DNA from: Melampsora larici-populina 98AG31
Lineage: Eukaryota > Basidiomycota > Pucciniomycetes > Pucciniales > Melampsoraceae
Length of the DNA: 64,000 nucleotides
Assembly: GCF_000204055.1 (NCBI RefSeq)
Contig: NW_006768777.1
Span: forward strand, 1,158,026-1,222,025
Direction of reading: 5' to 3'
Shown in pieces: positions 1-15,249 of the stretch. Below the pieces are notes generated by a model that saw only the letters and a program-made list of their open reading frames with translations, searched no databases and was not told the DNA's origin. Each line of letters starts with the position of its first letter. Position 1 is the stretch's first letter. Made by a program: the position numbers and the translations under genes.

Positions 1-85
1 TTTTGAACTTCTTGAAGAAGAAGAAGAAGAAGAAGAAAAGGAAAACTAGAAACCATCACTTCACTTTACTTTACTTCACTTCACT
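1..85 (+). promoter_or_regulatory. 5' leader with (GAA)n run
   Basis: An AAG/GAA microsatellite (about 17-43) and a repeated TTCACTTTAC-type stretch lie directly before the ATG at 86. This looks like a transcribed leader rather than a core promoter, which would be upstream of the window. Confidence 0.3.
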
Positions 86-3000
86 ATGGCCGCAAAGGAA
101 GATGAATCAGAGAACATTCAATCAAATTCAGATTCAGTAATCAGTTCCTCTTTACCAATCTCAACTAATCAAACTATTCAAAATCAAGATCAAATCGAGA
201 ATACCATCAATCTTACTGCTTCATCTCAACCTATCACTTCCAATCAACCTGATCAAGATAATCAACCTATTACATCCAATCAACCTGATCATTCAATCAA
301 TCTTAAATCTGATAATCCGATAGCTACTACTTCTCAGATATCTTCTTCTAGTCTTTTACCCAGTACCAAGAAATTCAAGGCTTCGTCTCTGAGCGTTAAC
401 AAGAAATTCTTGAGTACAACTTCCGATTCGAAATCTACTAAGAATTCCTTGATTTCTAGTCGTAAGTTTATGGTTTGATCTCATTATCAACTGAATCTTC
501 GCATCTAGATTCCAATCTTGTTGAATTGTTTCAAACTTGATCTACTTTTTCTGCATTGATAGCACGACTCTCAACTCTCTCTCCATCCAACAATTCAAGC
601 CCTCTTGGTACTGGTCCACGACTTTTGACTGGAAAGATTACTGCAAATTCTACAATCCTCAATCCCTCAGGTTCAGCCACTACAGGATGGGCCCGCACAC
701 CGCTTGTTGTCCCTCCTCTTGCTCTAGGTGGAAAGTCACCTGAACCGAATCTTTCTAGTATTCCAGTTGGAAAATCACCAAGTTCAACACCACTCGTCAA
801 GGATGATTCCGCAAGCACTGTGGGCTCAAGACCTGGATTCAACGGTTTCATTCAAAACTCCAACCAACAACCTTCCGTAACAACTCCCAAGGTATCCCAT
901 TCAATGTCATCAGCATCGCCCTGGGGTAAATTTGAGAATCCGACACCAAACGGTATAGATAATCTCGCCAATGATTTTCCAACAGCCCAGGAGGTAGCCA
1001 ATCGTGAGTCTTGCTCTTATGTTGATCTTTTACGGCCTCGGGATTTTACAGTGTGATCAGTCAGGCTGCAAGACAAAGAGCATCAAATTGTGATTTTGAC
1101 ATTGAAATTTGGATTTTTAGAGCACAAGCTCAAAGCTCAGTCTGTAGCAGCTGCCAATGCTGCACGAGATAAAGCATCACTGGATCGTGCAGCAGCATCA
1201 GCAGCATATAATCAACAACTTCTTCAGACTTTGGATGGCTTTCGTGGTACACATCTCGATCCGAACGCGAGTCATTGGGATGAGGTAGGTTTAGAGTATC
1301 TCTATCATCTATCATTCATCAATTTCTGACCTTCTTTGTCTCTTGAATCATCCTATCACTCACTCGGTCCATCACCACACAATCTTACATAGATGGAGGA
1401 TGAGGATGATATGTTTGGTGAAGTTGTCGAATTTGGAGATGGGACTCAATACAAAGTGACGGAAGTTGCGGCCGCAGCAAGTGACATCAATAAACAATCG
1501 TCAACCGATACCAAACCTACGCCCAATCCTTCACAATCTCTCAAAAAGGAGGATCGCTTTACTGAAGATTACGATCGTTCAAGTCAACTCATGGAAGGGA
1601 CTGAACATCTACCTCCCTTCCTTCGTGGTCGAGCTGAACTCAAGAGCCTCTTTAACGATAGGTTAGGCAAGTTTGAACCTTATTCGGCTAAAACACTGGA
1701 CAAAGTCAAGGATCCTACTTCACAAGTTCAAGTCTTACAACGACAACGCGATTTGTCTGGTGATCCATCTCCTGCCAATACCTCTTATTCCCAACAAGGC
1801 AGTCACACATCAAACCACGCTCCATCCACACGGCCATCATCTGATCTGGTACGAGACCGTGCACTCTCTCCACCTGACAAATCACGAGACACCCCAACCC
1901 GTACCATGCTTTCACAAGCTCTCGTCCCACCCAACCCCTCGACATCTGTTCGTGCCGAATCATCCGCCCTTCCCTCAACTACACGCAAGTCTTCAGATTC
2001 AGAGACACGGGCGAAATTTTCAAATCCCCCATGCCCTGATTTAGATGAGATACATCGGACCGAAATGATGTCAGCCGCAGAACGAGCTCGCAAACGTCGT
2101 CAAGAAGAGGAAGCTACTCGCGAAGCAGAAAGTCAACGAGCCAAGCAGAAAGCCATGGAGATCGAGAACAAATTGAAAGCGGCTGCGGCTGCGGCTGCAG
2201 CATCTACCATAGCATCATCTCAGGCGCACAGTACATCGGCCTCTGGCTCCTTTAAACGAGACCATTCCAATGAAGGGACTAGTCGTACTCCTGGTAGATT
2301 GGCCCCAGTGGATCGTAAGGATGTTGACTCATGGCGTGCGAGGCCTGTTGAGAGGACTCTGCTCCCGCCAAGACGTTCGGCGACAGCCGTTACGAACGAA
2401 CCTCCTTCAAATAATTCAATTGGCCGGCCGATCTTGAGCCGTCCTCCTCCACCACCTGAAGACATTACCTCGCAACCCTCAAGGCCCAGCGAGCGCTACA
2501 GCGCCAAGACAGAGTCAACATCAAGTGCATCTGTCCCACCAAACCGGCCTTCATCATCCTTACCACCTCAGGAAGAAGCTTTCAAAAATCGGGACGACAA
2601 GTCATCTCGTGTCTCATCATGGGAGTCGCAGATCAACCTGGCTTTATCTTCTCAACGGCCATCCCGCCTTGCCGCAAAGCCTTCTTCCTTACTTTCTTCA
2701 TCTAATCCTACATCCGCCCCTGGCCAAACCGATACGACTAAAAGATCTACCGATGGCACACCTACAAGTTGGAGACAGCCTCACTCAACTATTGACAAGG
2801 TAATCAGCTCCTCAGATCCACGGCAGCGGCCTCCGCACATGCGACAAGGCTCCAATCCATCCACTCAAGTCAATCAAGGTGAGGATGATGCAAAAGTCAA
2901 CAGATTGATACCTCCTATACCGGTTTCCAGTATAGAGCTGTCATCCGAAATGCCACCCAAGCCTTCTACGTCATCTCAATCACCGAGCTTGCGAGATTCC

Positions 3001-6000
3001 AGACCGCCAATTTCTGCGCCTGGACCATCACGTGCAAACTTACAGGACAAAAAACCCAAGCTACCTGAAATGTCACATCTCGATACTGTCATGTCTCGAA
3101 TCAAGGGCGTCCTGGAAGCCGATAAAGAAGCTAGAGCGAAAGCAAAAGCTCAGGCAGCAGCCACCCTTCCTGTTGTAGAACCATCAACAACACGAGTCAT
3201 GCAGAAATCAACTCCGACAGCTACTTCCGTGACCAGAACGGAAGTTAAGCCTAGTCTTGCGTCAAGGGCCGATACCTGTACCAAGCCCTCGATTTCTAGT
3301 GCAACAGATATACCAAGTCCTGACGATTCTGGGTCTAATTCGCAGAGTGTTGATCGCCAACTTTCCAAGCCTCTCACATCAGCATTCAAGCCATCTGTTA
3401 CTAGCCTTCCATCTGCATCAGCTGTCATTAACAAATCTTCCGAGCCGACAGCGCAGAACCCGATCTCTACCCCATCGGTTCCTCATCTTCCATCAGCTCT
3501 CTCTAACCCCGCTGAGAAGAGATCCACGTCGATTCGCAAGGCTGCAAGGTTTGATTTGTCACCTCAAGAGCAGCATGTGCGCCCCGATTCAAGGCCAAAT
3601 CATCTCAGTTCAGCTTCACTGGTTCGGCCTGTTCTAAAACGTCCGCCGACGTTTGTGGATCGAGATCCGACCCCCCACTGGGACGTCACAAAAGTAGAGC
3701 GAGCGATGTCGCCCGAACCCGCTTGGAAAGCATATACTGTAAAGTTAGCACGGCCTGTAAGGCAAAAACGAAAACAATCACCACACCTATTGAAGGCTTT
3801 CTGGAATCCACTTACGCCTGCAAGAGTGAATATTCTCACTTGGGATCCTCCTTTGCCAAATATCTCTCCTCGAACCCTATCAAGAGATGAATTGTTGTTT
3901 AGAAAGAAGTTTATTAGAGGTGTAGTCATGTCAAATGTAGTTTTGCCCAAATCATCAATTCAATCCCAAACTGATGTCGAACATGAACAACAACGTGAGG
4001 GTGGTCCTTTATTCATGCGAGGTCGAGGGCGGGCTTCAGGTACCCTACAACCTGTCCTGCGCGGCAGAGGCCGTGGTCGAGCTGATGTAACAATGTCGTG
4101 GCGAAGGCCAGTAGAAGAAAGTGCCCCTGTTGCAAAGCCGGAACCTGAAGTCAAAGCTGCAATGCCTCCTTCGCCAGCGACGCCACCTCTTTCCCCGGCT
4201 GACAAGAGCCCCGAACCGGTTACCCCAACAATTGTCAGCTCAGCTCGGAAACAAAAATCAAAACTCCCAGAAGGCTCCAAAGTCGCATTCAATCGACCGT
4301 CTAATATCACAAGCTCTGCTGCCACCACAGCGTCTGGTATCTTCATGGTGAACAGTGAAATCATTGGGGAAGGTGCAGTACAACCTTCAGGCTTGACTAT
4401 GTCGGAACCAGAGCCCAAGCCATCAACTCCATGTAGCACACCTGACGACTCTGCTTCGATTCCATTGGTAAGCCGTTTGTCTTGAATGTGTTTATGTACC
4501 ATAGCTCTAATATTGGGTTCTTTACAGACACCTCGTAATCGCTCGTCCCCACTCCCAGTCTCCCTTACGCCTCCTTCGTCGAATATGCATTCCATCACAG
4601 GGTCAAAGGGATCGCCGTCCCCTTGGACTAAATCCCCACTAGCCTTCTCAGTTTTGGATTCACATACCAAGAACGTATGGTCACAGCCTGATGGTCGTAT
4701 TACTACGAAGACCCCTCCATCAGGTAAGATTGAAAATTCACTCGAAGGCATTCCGGATGACTTTGTGGCCGCATTACCTCGGACTTTGAACGATTTCAAC
4801 GCTGAGGATGAGTCGGTACGAAGTAGCGTGAAAGATGAATCAACAACGTTTTGTACAAGTCCATATATCTCATCCCTACCTCCAAAGAAGATCTCCTCGC
4901 CTACAGTAAGTGAGCGACCTACGACCCAACCCGGTTCCAATCATAATCTTCAGCTTCAGCCTAGTCCAAATGGTCTTGACGATCGATCTACGTCTAGCGG
5001 ACACGGACAGCCTTCATACATCAATCAGACTAATGGATGTAATCTGAACAGTCAGAACAATTCCCAGAGTTCTGTGATGCAAGGTTACCCGGGAAGTTTT
5101 CCTTCACCGTCAACTTTCCAGGTGCCACCAGGCTATCAACTTGTTCCGATTGGAACAGTCCCTAATCTTCCAGCGAGTCCGTATTCTGGTATATCAACTA
5201 TATACCCAGGTCAAGCCCCCGGACCATGGTCTCCATCCTTGAGCGCTCAACAACCTGGTGCCTATGGGCGATCACCTCAACCTTATCCTCTTAACACTAC
5301 TAATTATCCATCATCGATTCATCCGACTGGGTTCAACGGTGCAGCACATAATGGACTCTCAGATAATTCTCATCAGTCATCGAACAATCAGGGGTTCAAT
5401 AAAACTCCTGGTCCAATCGCACCACGTGGAACAGGACCAGGTGGCCGAAACTCAAACCCAGGGATGCAAAGTCCACACCTTGGTAGACTACCAGTTGAAA
5501 ACAATCATAGTTTCATACCCACTGTAGGTCGAAATGGACCTAACCATGTAGGAGGCAGTAAAGCACCACAAACAACAGGTATGACAGGTTATCCACAACC
5601 TATGAACAACTTACATGATAACAATGTAGGGTATGGGGGTGGGCCTACTACTAGTAATAATGGGTTTAATGGATTTCATCTACCGAACCCACATGGATCA
5701 TCTTCTATGGTTGGTGGAACTGGTGGATTCCATCATGGTTTATCACCTCAGTCCGGGTTCTCTTCTTCACCACATACTTCTGTTGGTTTTACTGGATCTT
5801 CTAGTCATCTTGTGAATGGTAATACAAATCAACATCAATATCTACCTCCTCCTCCTCCACATCCACAAGGATTTGATCATCAATCTATGCAGTATCCGGT
5901 TGTTGGACCTCCTCAATCACATGTAAGTGAATCTGTTTTTTCAAGTGGTTCGATACCCCCAAAGACTCATGAGATATTCAATTCTGATTGGTTGAATCTT

Positions 6001-6240
6001 TAGGGTAATAATGGAAATGGGATCTTTAATCCAGGATCGATTGGAGGACCAGTGATTCGAAACAATACACCGGTGATCGGTTCATCTTCGATGATCGGAC
6101 ATCATAATCCTTCAATGATGTATTCGAATCCAAGTAATTATCAAACTAATCAAAGTACTACAACAACAGCTTTACCACCTACATCAGTCACACAAGTCAC
6201 CTCAACTGGATCACATTCTAGAAGATCTATGGCTCATTGA
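86..6240 (+). CDS. Large low-complexity protein of unknown function (about 1895 aa, 6 exons)
   Basis: I do not recognise the family. Exons that keep one frame are 86-461, 563-1003, 1121-1284, 1393-4467, 4528-5922 and 6004-6240, all with GT-AG borders, giving 1896 codons including TGA. The start is the first ATG after a (GAA)n/T-C-rich leader. The N-terminus is Ser/Thr/Asn/Gln-rich. Around residues 275-350 lies the least repetitive part: an Ala-rich helical stretch, then an acidic segment ending in VVEFGDGTQY. The middle is a Ser/Pro-rich disordered region of about 700 residues with an Arg/Glu/Ala helix. Near residues 1130-1230 are a Trp/Pro-containing segment and Arg-Gly repeats (GRGRGR). The C-terminal 450 residues are Gly/Asn/Pro-rich. 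RG repeats plus disorder suggest an RNA-binding or condensate protein, but that is inference. An antisense ORF of 326 codons (3960-4940) is treated as chance. An extra micro-exon between 1004 and 1120 cannot be excluded. Confidence 0.72.
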
Positions 6241-7379
6241 ATCAAAAGAAAGAAAAATATTCAAATCAATGAAAAGAGAGAAAATTGAAAATTGAATCGT
6301 TTTGGGATTCAGGATATCATCATCAAAGAAACTTCAAATCGAACTTGAAACTTTAAGATGATTAAAGAGATTGAAAGTTTTGAAAGTTTTTAAAAATGTG
6401 AAAGTGTAAAAGACAAGAAAAAGGAAAAGGAAAGAGATTCAACCTTTTTTTTTTTCTTTTCTTCTTCTTCTTCTCATATTTTCTGTATTGACATTTTTTT
6501 TATATAATCTTTTTTGGTTTCTTTTTCCATTTTTCTTTTTCATCTTTTTCATCTTTTTGTTTTTTTGTTTTTTATTTTTATTTTTCTTTGTGTTTTTTAA
6601 GATTGTTTTTTTTTTCTGGTTTGGTTTGGTTTAGTTCGGTTTAGTTTTTGAATAAAATTAAAAGTGTTTTTCTCATTTATTTTAAGATTCTTTTTTTTGA
6701 GTGAGTGAGTGAGTGAGTGAGTGAGGTGAGTGAGATTAAATTAAGTATGAAGGTTCTTGAAAGATGAAGGGAAGAGATAAAGAGAGAGACAGAGAGACAG
6801 AGATAGAGAGATAGATTGACAGAAACACTAAAATTCATATTTGATCATGTCAAAGTGTGCGTGTTGATGTAAATAGGGTACCAGGTTAGTGATCAAATTT
6901 GATATCGTCAAGTTTAATTTGGATTTTCTCATTTGTTCGTGGAGGGTTGACAAAAAAAGGTCTTTCCTTACACATCAAGCTGTACTTTGAGTTTATCAGA
7001 AACAACTGTGGCTCAGGTTGCTTTCATTCAAAATCGTGCGTGTAAGGCACATTGGATGTTTGCTCAAGCATCATAAGACTTCAAGACATCATTTCAGACT
7101 GGTACATTGTCATACAGGAGTGAGCCAGTAAATAGACACAGTTTATGGCACATGCAAAGTCTTCACAAATTTTTGTCAGCATGTGCTCGCTGTTACTTGT
7201 AATGATATCATATGAAGGTTCATGTTCTTTTGATACAAATGTGAGATTGCCTGACAATCAAAATTCATCCAGAACCTCAATCAGATTCGACGTAGGTACG
7301 CGCAGCCGAGCTTTGATGCCGGTCGTAATTAGGGTCATATATGTGTTTAGCCTTTTCTCAGAATTTCACATCTCTGCGT
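6241..7379. other. Convergent intergenic region, T-rich 3' UTR
   Basis: Between the stop codons of two convergent genes. 6440-6660 is strongly T-rich on the + strand, as expected for a fungal 3' end. A GTGA/GAGT microsatellite runs about 6699-6735, followed by a GA-rich stretch to about 6815. I see no gene here. Confidence 0.6.
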
Positions 7380-9798
<2,419 letters not shown>

Positions 9799-10740
9799 TT
9801 TATTGAAAGTCTAGGTCTTGAATCGATTGATGGGTCGTTTGGAAAATTGAAAATATTCAACCAAGTCTTTATACGTTCCGAGGTTGGTCAACAAACACAA
9901 AAAGCAAATCAAGAAGTCGCTGCTATATATATAAAACTTCATACCCGAAATCCGGGAAACAGCCGTCACCGCAGTCATATACACCACCTCGCGCGTGGCT
10001 GAGAAATGCGAGCTATATAAACTTGTTGATGTTTCAAAATATGACTCTCGATTGTTTTCTACCATGAGACGCTTCTCGGTTGCCTCTTAGCCCTAGCTTT
10101 CCGCTTCATCATTATTCCAATGAGCTTCCCCCCATTCAGGGTTTGACACATGACGCGATCAACCTTTTTTCAAATCTTTCCCGGAGCATCACGATACCAA
10201 ATTGGACTTGAACAACCCCCGGACCCCCACTGTAAAGTGGGGTTTCAGTCTCAAGGACGCTGTCCACTAGGATTGTACCATATTGCACCATTCTCATCGA
10301 AGTTCTACAATGAGAACATATGTAGAAGAACTTACAAAATAGATCCAACATCAATGGGGAAAGGACACACCCCGAACTTCAAGCAACACTACACTTCCTG
10401 CTACAAGTCTCACCCTCAGCTGCCCCTAAATCATCAACTTAACATGCCTTCTGGCACATGAACCGCGGTAACTTCCTTACCAGGCATGTCACACATCTTC
10501 ATGAAGGCGCTTGACATCGCGGAGCATTCTCTGGTCCCGAGGATCGTAAACATTCAAGTTCTCTCCCTCCTCCTGGAAAGTTCTGAACTGAAGCTCACAC
10601 TTGATCCTACAAGTAACTTTTGAAATTTTCACTTACTACTGCCACATCGAGATCCGTCTTGTACTTGCTGAAAGGGGCGCGATTCTTTGATCAATGGTAA
10701 AAAATTCTTTGACAGCGTACCTCAATGACCACCACATAGA
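9799..10740. promoter_or_regulatory. Upstream region of the P5CDH gene; no other gene seen
   Basis: A TATATATATA run at 9924-9933 lies about 125 bp upstream of the P5CDH ATG and is a plausible TATA element for the minus-strand gene. A second TATATAA lies near 10013-10020. Short ORFs here show no recognisable protein character. Confidence 0.3.
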
Positions 10741-11258
10741 ATGGGAAACATGATATTTGTTTATAGTCAGCAGTTTTTTCCTTGCCAAGCCATGGAACCT
10801 CTTGATCACTTAGAAATGTGCATAGTGCTGTTTCGAGAAGAAATGTCGTCCTCCTTGTTTTTTTTATTTATTCATTTTAAAGTTGCATTAGAAAATACCA
10901 ATGTAGATTTTACATCAGAGCTGTAATCAACTTTTGCACGGGTGCAAAGATGGCCAAAGATCACAATCATTGCTTCCTTTGTATCCGCAATCAAACTTGA
11001 CTAAGTCCCTCGTTAAGCTTGAGCCGCATAGAAAGGGAAACATGATGTTTGTTCATTCTTCCTTGCCAAGCCATGGAACTTCTCTTAGAAATGTGCTGTT
11101 TCAAGAGAAAATGCCGTCCTCCTTGTTTTTTATTTTATTTATTTTAAAGATGCACTAAAAACTACCGATGTCAACTCTATATAAGAGCTGTAATCAACTT
11201 TTTCAAGGGTGCAAAGATTGTAAAAGATCACAATTGTTGCTTCCTTTGTATCCGCAAT
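10741..11258. repeat. Imperfect tandem duplication, unit about 270-290 bp
   Basis: The segment beginning GGGAAACATGAT near 10743 and running through CCTTGCCAAGCCATGGAAC, GTCCTCCTTG and GTGCAAAGAT recurs in the same order from about 11035. Both copies include ATCCGCAAT (10983-10991 and 11250-11258). In both copies it is followed by an AACTT(A/G)ACTAAGTCC-type sequence like the end of the element at 11259-11819. Confidence 0.6.
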
Positions 11259-11819
11259 TGAACTTAACTAAGTCCTTTCTTAAGCTCGAGCTGCTCAAAC
11301 GAGGGACTTGGACAATATCTTTTTTTTGGCGTGAGATTGGCTGGGGCTTTTTGCCAAAACATGGTCTCCTTATAAAACATTTTTTTATAATTTCAACATG
11401 TCTCCGTCCCCATAATAAACACCATGCACCTGTATCTCCTCTTCAAACTCCCCCGTCACAATCCTGATACCTTTTTTTGATCTGGAGATGAGTTGAAAGT
11501 TGTTGTTGTGGACTGTAAACCAAAATGAAACTCCAGGCACGGACCGATCAAAATTACTGTGAATCTTGACTTTGACCCTCAATGATTTCCTGGGAAGCAC
11601 ACAATACATCTCAAAGCTGGGAGTTTGAGGCTGTACAGACAATTTATGTGCATGTTTTTTATTATGAGAAAGGAGCAATGTTGAAATCTTAAAAAAGGTT
11701 TCATAAGGAGACCAGTATTGGGCAAAAAGCCCCGGCCAATCTCACATCAAAAAAACAAGATAGTGTTTAAGTCCCTTGTTTGAGTGGCTTGAGCTTACCA
11801 AGGGACTTGGTTAAGTTTG
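11259..11819. mobile_element. Mutator-type miniature inverted-repeat element (561 bp)
   Basis: Imperfect terminal inverted repeats of about 140 bp (roughly 11259-11400 against 11680-11819) begin with an AACTTAAC(T/C)AAGTCC motif. They share the stretch GAGATTGGC(T/C)GGGGCTTTTTGCC. The element is bounded by a 9-bp direct repeat ATCCGCAAT at 11250-11258 and 11820-11828. A 9-bp target duplication with long inverted repeats is the hallmark of Mutator-like elements. It encodes nothing recognisable; the 97-codon minus-strand ORF inside it has no visible domain. The same 9-mer also occurs at 10983, so part of the apparent duplication could come from the older tandem repeat. Confidence 0.6.
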
Positions 11820-11828
11820 ATCCGCAAT

Positions 11829-12776
11829 ACGCAACCTTTGGTGCTTTGTCAAGGCTTAACATCAAGGTACAATCTTACAAAACGTTTAGAGCATCTGCAA
11901 TGGTCCCCCAATTGTGCAAGCCCTGAAACAGACCCCCAATCATGATTTTTGGAGGTAGGGGGTCAAAAAAACACAAGTGCACAGTGGTGAACCTAAAGTG
12001 GTAGACACTTCTCCACACATATCCACAAAGATGATGTTTTGAATTGAAATGAGGGAGGTGACATCTAATATGCTGACAAGATAGGTGTTGAGTTATTCTC
12101 CACATATATGACACTTTTCATGGACAAGGGTTGTTGGAACATGGTATATAATGGTGTTGTGTGAACATGATCAGTCTCTGCAAGAATTAACTTATTCCAG
12201 CCCTCTCTGTGTGTCCCTTTGAAAACTACATTTGACCTCAAAACTGTGGAATGCAGTTCAACTTCCAGGCACAAGTTTCAAATTGCGCCAAGGCAGTGCT
12301 TGTATGTGAAGAAAGTTATCTGTGACTGTTGTGAAACATGGTTGAAGGTGTGGAGATATATGGTGCTATGCTATGGATAACAGAGGGCCACAGCTATTTT
12401 GGAATATAGGCAACACCAAGCTTATATTTGTCTGATGGGTATAAAAGCCAAACAATTTACATGTAATTCCCTCCTCATCCATCCATATGTTGGATTCTTC
12501 CTGCACCTTGAAAATCAGTGGTATGCCAGTATTCTTATTACTGCAGTATCCAAAATAACCTCAATTAATGATTACTATATCTCTTTTATCTTATTAGTCT
12601 GATAGATTCATTTAGACAAGGTTGCTCTTTGGTCATAGACAACCCAAATAGCTAAGACACACACAGTTTCTTTGTTGCATGTGACTTGCCCTTGAGCACT
12701 TCTATGGCTCCTTGGGAATCTTCCTCCACATTTGTATATCTTGACTAACTTGAATGTAAAATTCAGGTCAAATACA
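11829..12776. other. Non-coding or degraded repeat DNA
   Basis: Only short, mutually overlapping ORFs on both strands. None shows a motif I can name. Composition resembles the flanking transposon relics. Confidence 0.4.
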
Positions 12777-13040
12777 ATGAATACTGTCTTCCTCATTGCA
12801 AGAATTGTGCTTATCTGCACCCCCTCAGCAATTGTTCAACCTGTACCTATCCAAACTTGTGGTGGATATGAGTTGATCAAACCTTTGATCAAAGGATCAG
12901 AAAAACAAGTGATTGGGAATGGAGACAAGGGTTCCTCTTTTAGACAACATCGAGAACATGAGGGGGATGGATGTTGTATACATTGTGATGATGATCCCTG
13001 CCATGGGGGTTGTGGGGTGCCCTGTTGCACCATAGTATAA
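12777..13040 (+). CDS. Candidate small secreted cysteine-rich protein (87 aa)
   Basis: The ATG at 12777 opens an uninterrupted 88-codon frame ending in TAA at 13038-13040. The first about 22 residues form a typical signal peptide: MNT, then a hydrophobic core ending in an Ala/Val/Pro region. The mature part of about 65 residues has eight cysteines, six of them crowded into the last 20 residues in a CC..C....C...C...CC pattern. It also has a charged His/Glu/Arg-rich middle. Rust fungi carry hundreds of such small secreted proteins, many of them effector candidates. No family is recognised and it sits in repeat-rich DNA, so it could be a chance ORF. An antisense ORF covers the same bases. Confidence 0.4.
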   Translation: MNTVFLIARIVLICTPSAIVQPVPIQTCGGYELIKPLIKGSEKQVIGNGDKGSSFRQHREHEGDGCCIHCDDDPCHGGCGVPCCTIV

Positions 13041-14670
13041 AAGAGGCCATCTAACTACAACTGGCTAACAAAAGATGCATATCAGGAGGAGGAGGATATA
13101 CTTGATGGAATGAGGTCAGTATGGCATTTTTGGGTGATCCCTGAATACCTTGATTGATATGCCTCACTCAATTGTACTAATGAGATTTGGAGATAAAATG
13201 TTGGCATACTTTGCATCCCTTTTGTTGCCTTTCTACAAGAAATTTCTCCCCAATCATTACATTCTCATCTGTACTGCTGTCATCAATCTGGTTGTTGCTG
13301 CATTATGTGTTCCCTTATCTGAGAGGTCCAAAGAGCTTTGGTTCATCATAATTCCACTTCACAGAAGCGCTCAGGTCTTTGGTGCAGAGATTATCTTCAA
13401 AATCTATGTTATCAGGACTTGCAATTATTCCCAAAACAAGGCCACATTGCAGACCTCTAAAGGATGAAGGCTACATGGATTCTGATTAATCATCCAAGCA
13501 ACATGCAAGGAGCAATATTGCTAGTGAAAATGCTAATGAACAATTGGTGGCTGTAAAAACCAATAATTTGCAGAGTTGAGGTATGAAAATTCTACAGGCA
13601 ACACCAACTGGACAAATGCAGGCTGGTGTAGCAAGCTGGTCACCACAACCATCCACCCCATAGTATCTCTGAGCTCAATCACAATCTCCTTGAGGGCTTT
13701 CAAGTTCTCCGATAACGTAATCCAGCCCGCGTCAAAGATGTACTGAGAGAACAAGGTGAAGCAATCTATCCATTGCTTGCATTGCATGTTAAGCTCCTCC
13801 GTACATCCGTAGGTTTGAGCCTCCTTTGGTTAGCTTCAACTCCAAAGGTGGCTCTGTACCTTCTCTTGCTTGTTGGTTGTGAATCAGACATAGCTTATCA
13901 AACACGGGAAGTGGGACATATGCTTTAAAGCTTTGTTGGTAGTGTGCTAGAACTGGACTGAGAGATGGTAATGATTTTGCTAATTGTCTGGATTTTTCCT
14001 GCAACATCACTCTTCCATTCTCAATCATTTCCATTTTTGCCAACACCATCTTTGCCAGACTCAAGCATGGCTTTTGCCCTTGAGGCCTTGTCAAGACACC
14101 TCATGTACACTAAAAGTTTGGACCAGCCCCAAAGAAAATGTACTGTGTATTGTCCAAGCAGCTCTGTTATTTGGCTTTGGATGCAACTCAGATGCATTCC
14201 ATGTATCTGGAGTAACCTCACTACCAAGTCCAAGTCACACCACACCACAAAGACACTTCTACAAGTGCCCTCATATTTCATCTGGAGCATCATAATGCAC
14301 CTCAACATCCATTTCAATGCTCACATGTACAATTTTAACAAGGGTTCTTGCCTGATCATCATGTTGACAACCAGCACAAGTAATAGCTACTACACAAAAC
14401 TTACAAGCACCAGCTCACAATTCCCCCAAGACAAACTTCACAATGACTACATATCAACCCTCATAACCCCATACCTACAACAATCCTAACCTTATACTAC
14501 ATATTCCAATTACGTAACCACCCCCTTACCTGACCTTGTTGTTACTACATAGCCCATGAACACAGCAAAACAGAAGAATCAATTTGCTACCACCCCTTTC
14601 ATCATCTATACTCCCTATGTGAACACCACTCACTCCGCACAGCCTCAGAAAAAAGTTTTCACAAAAAATC
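13041..14670. other. Transposon-like relic sequence, both strands
   Basis: Several 80-105-codon ORFs occur on the minus strand (13533-13787, 13789-14094, 14021-14317) and one hydrophobic ORF on the plus strand (13150-13467). The minus-strand pieces abut one another in shifting frames with stops between. That is what a decayed mobile-element gene looks like. No domain can be named. Confidence 0.35.
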
Positions 14671-15249
14671 ATGACTTGTTCTACTTGTACTTGCAAATGT
14701 GGCACCTCACCTGAGAATCCAAAATCTACCCATTGCACACGCAGCTCACGCCAAGTCACTGACACCTCAAATTGTTGCCAGCCTCAGAAGAAAGCCAGGG
14801 TTCAAACATCTTCTGATGACGAGTCATCACCTGGTGTTGCTGACAAATTTGACCAAATTGAACCAGGAGATGAAGACTGGGAGGATGAAGAGGACACCAA
14901 AGGTCCCCTTCCTGAAACATCCAACCAATCCACACTGCCCCAGAAAGCCATGTCCAGCCCACGCAGTCAACACCAAAAGAAACACAAAATAAACATCACA
15001 CTCAAACATTATCAAGACAGTGATCTGGATGTCACTATAATTGACTCATACCTCCATGCCAGTGGCCATAAGAGGCAAAACCAAATTCCACCAGATGTTC
15101 AAAAACAACTGAGGAACCTTCAGTTCATCTATCACTGTGCAAAGAAGCTTTTGGCTTTAGTTGGAAAATGTAGTGAACAGATGATTAAGGAGTTCCTGTC
15201 AGTTGAATGCTTACCCACCTCCACCACAACATACTTGATTCCCCACTGA
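14671..15249 (+). CDS. Unrecognised 192-aa ORF with cysteine-rich N-terminus
   Basis: An open frame from ATG 14671 to TGA. The first 30 residues contain a CxxCxCxC cluster (TCSTCTCKC) and two further Cys, possibly a zinc-binding start. A strongly acidic middle (DEDWEDEEDTK) is followed by a Lys/His-rich stretch and a helical C-terminal part with QLRNLQFIYHCAKKLL. This arrangement recalls the N-terminal part of a DNA-transposon protein, but I cannot name a family. Shorter frames at 15283-15641 and 15733-16218 may be later exons or decayed continuation. No intact multi-exon model could be built. Confidence 0.3.
   Translation: MTCSTCTCKCGTSPENPKSTHCTRSSRQVTDTSNCCQPQKKARVQTSSDDESSPGVADKFDQIEPGDEDWEDEEDTKGPLPETSNQSTLPQKAMSSPRSQHQKKHKINITLKHYQDSDLDVTIIDSYLHASGHKRQNQIPPDVQKQLRNLQFIYHCAKKLLALVGKCSEQMIKEFLSVECLPTSTTTYLIPH

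Noticed and set aside
3960..4940. 326-codon minus-strand ORF antisense to the first gene
   Set aside because: It lies opposite the sense coding exons of a long compositionally biased gene and crosses that gene's intron at 4468-4527. Codon composition is the mirror of the sense strand.
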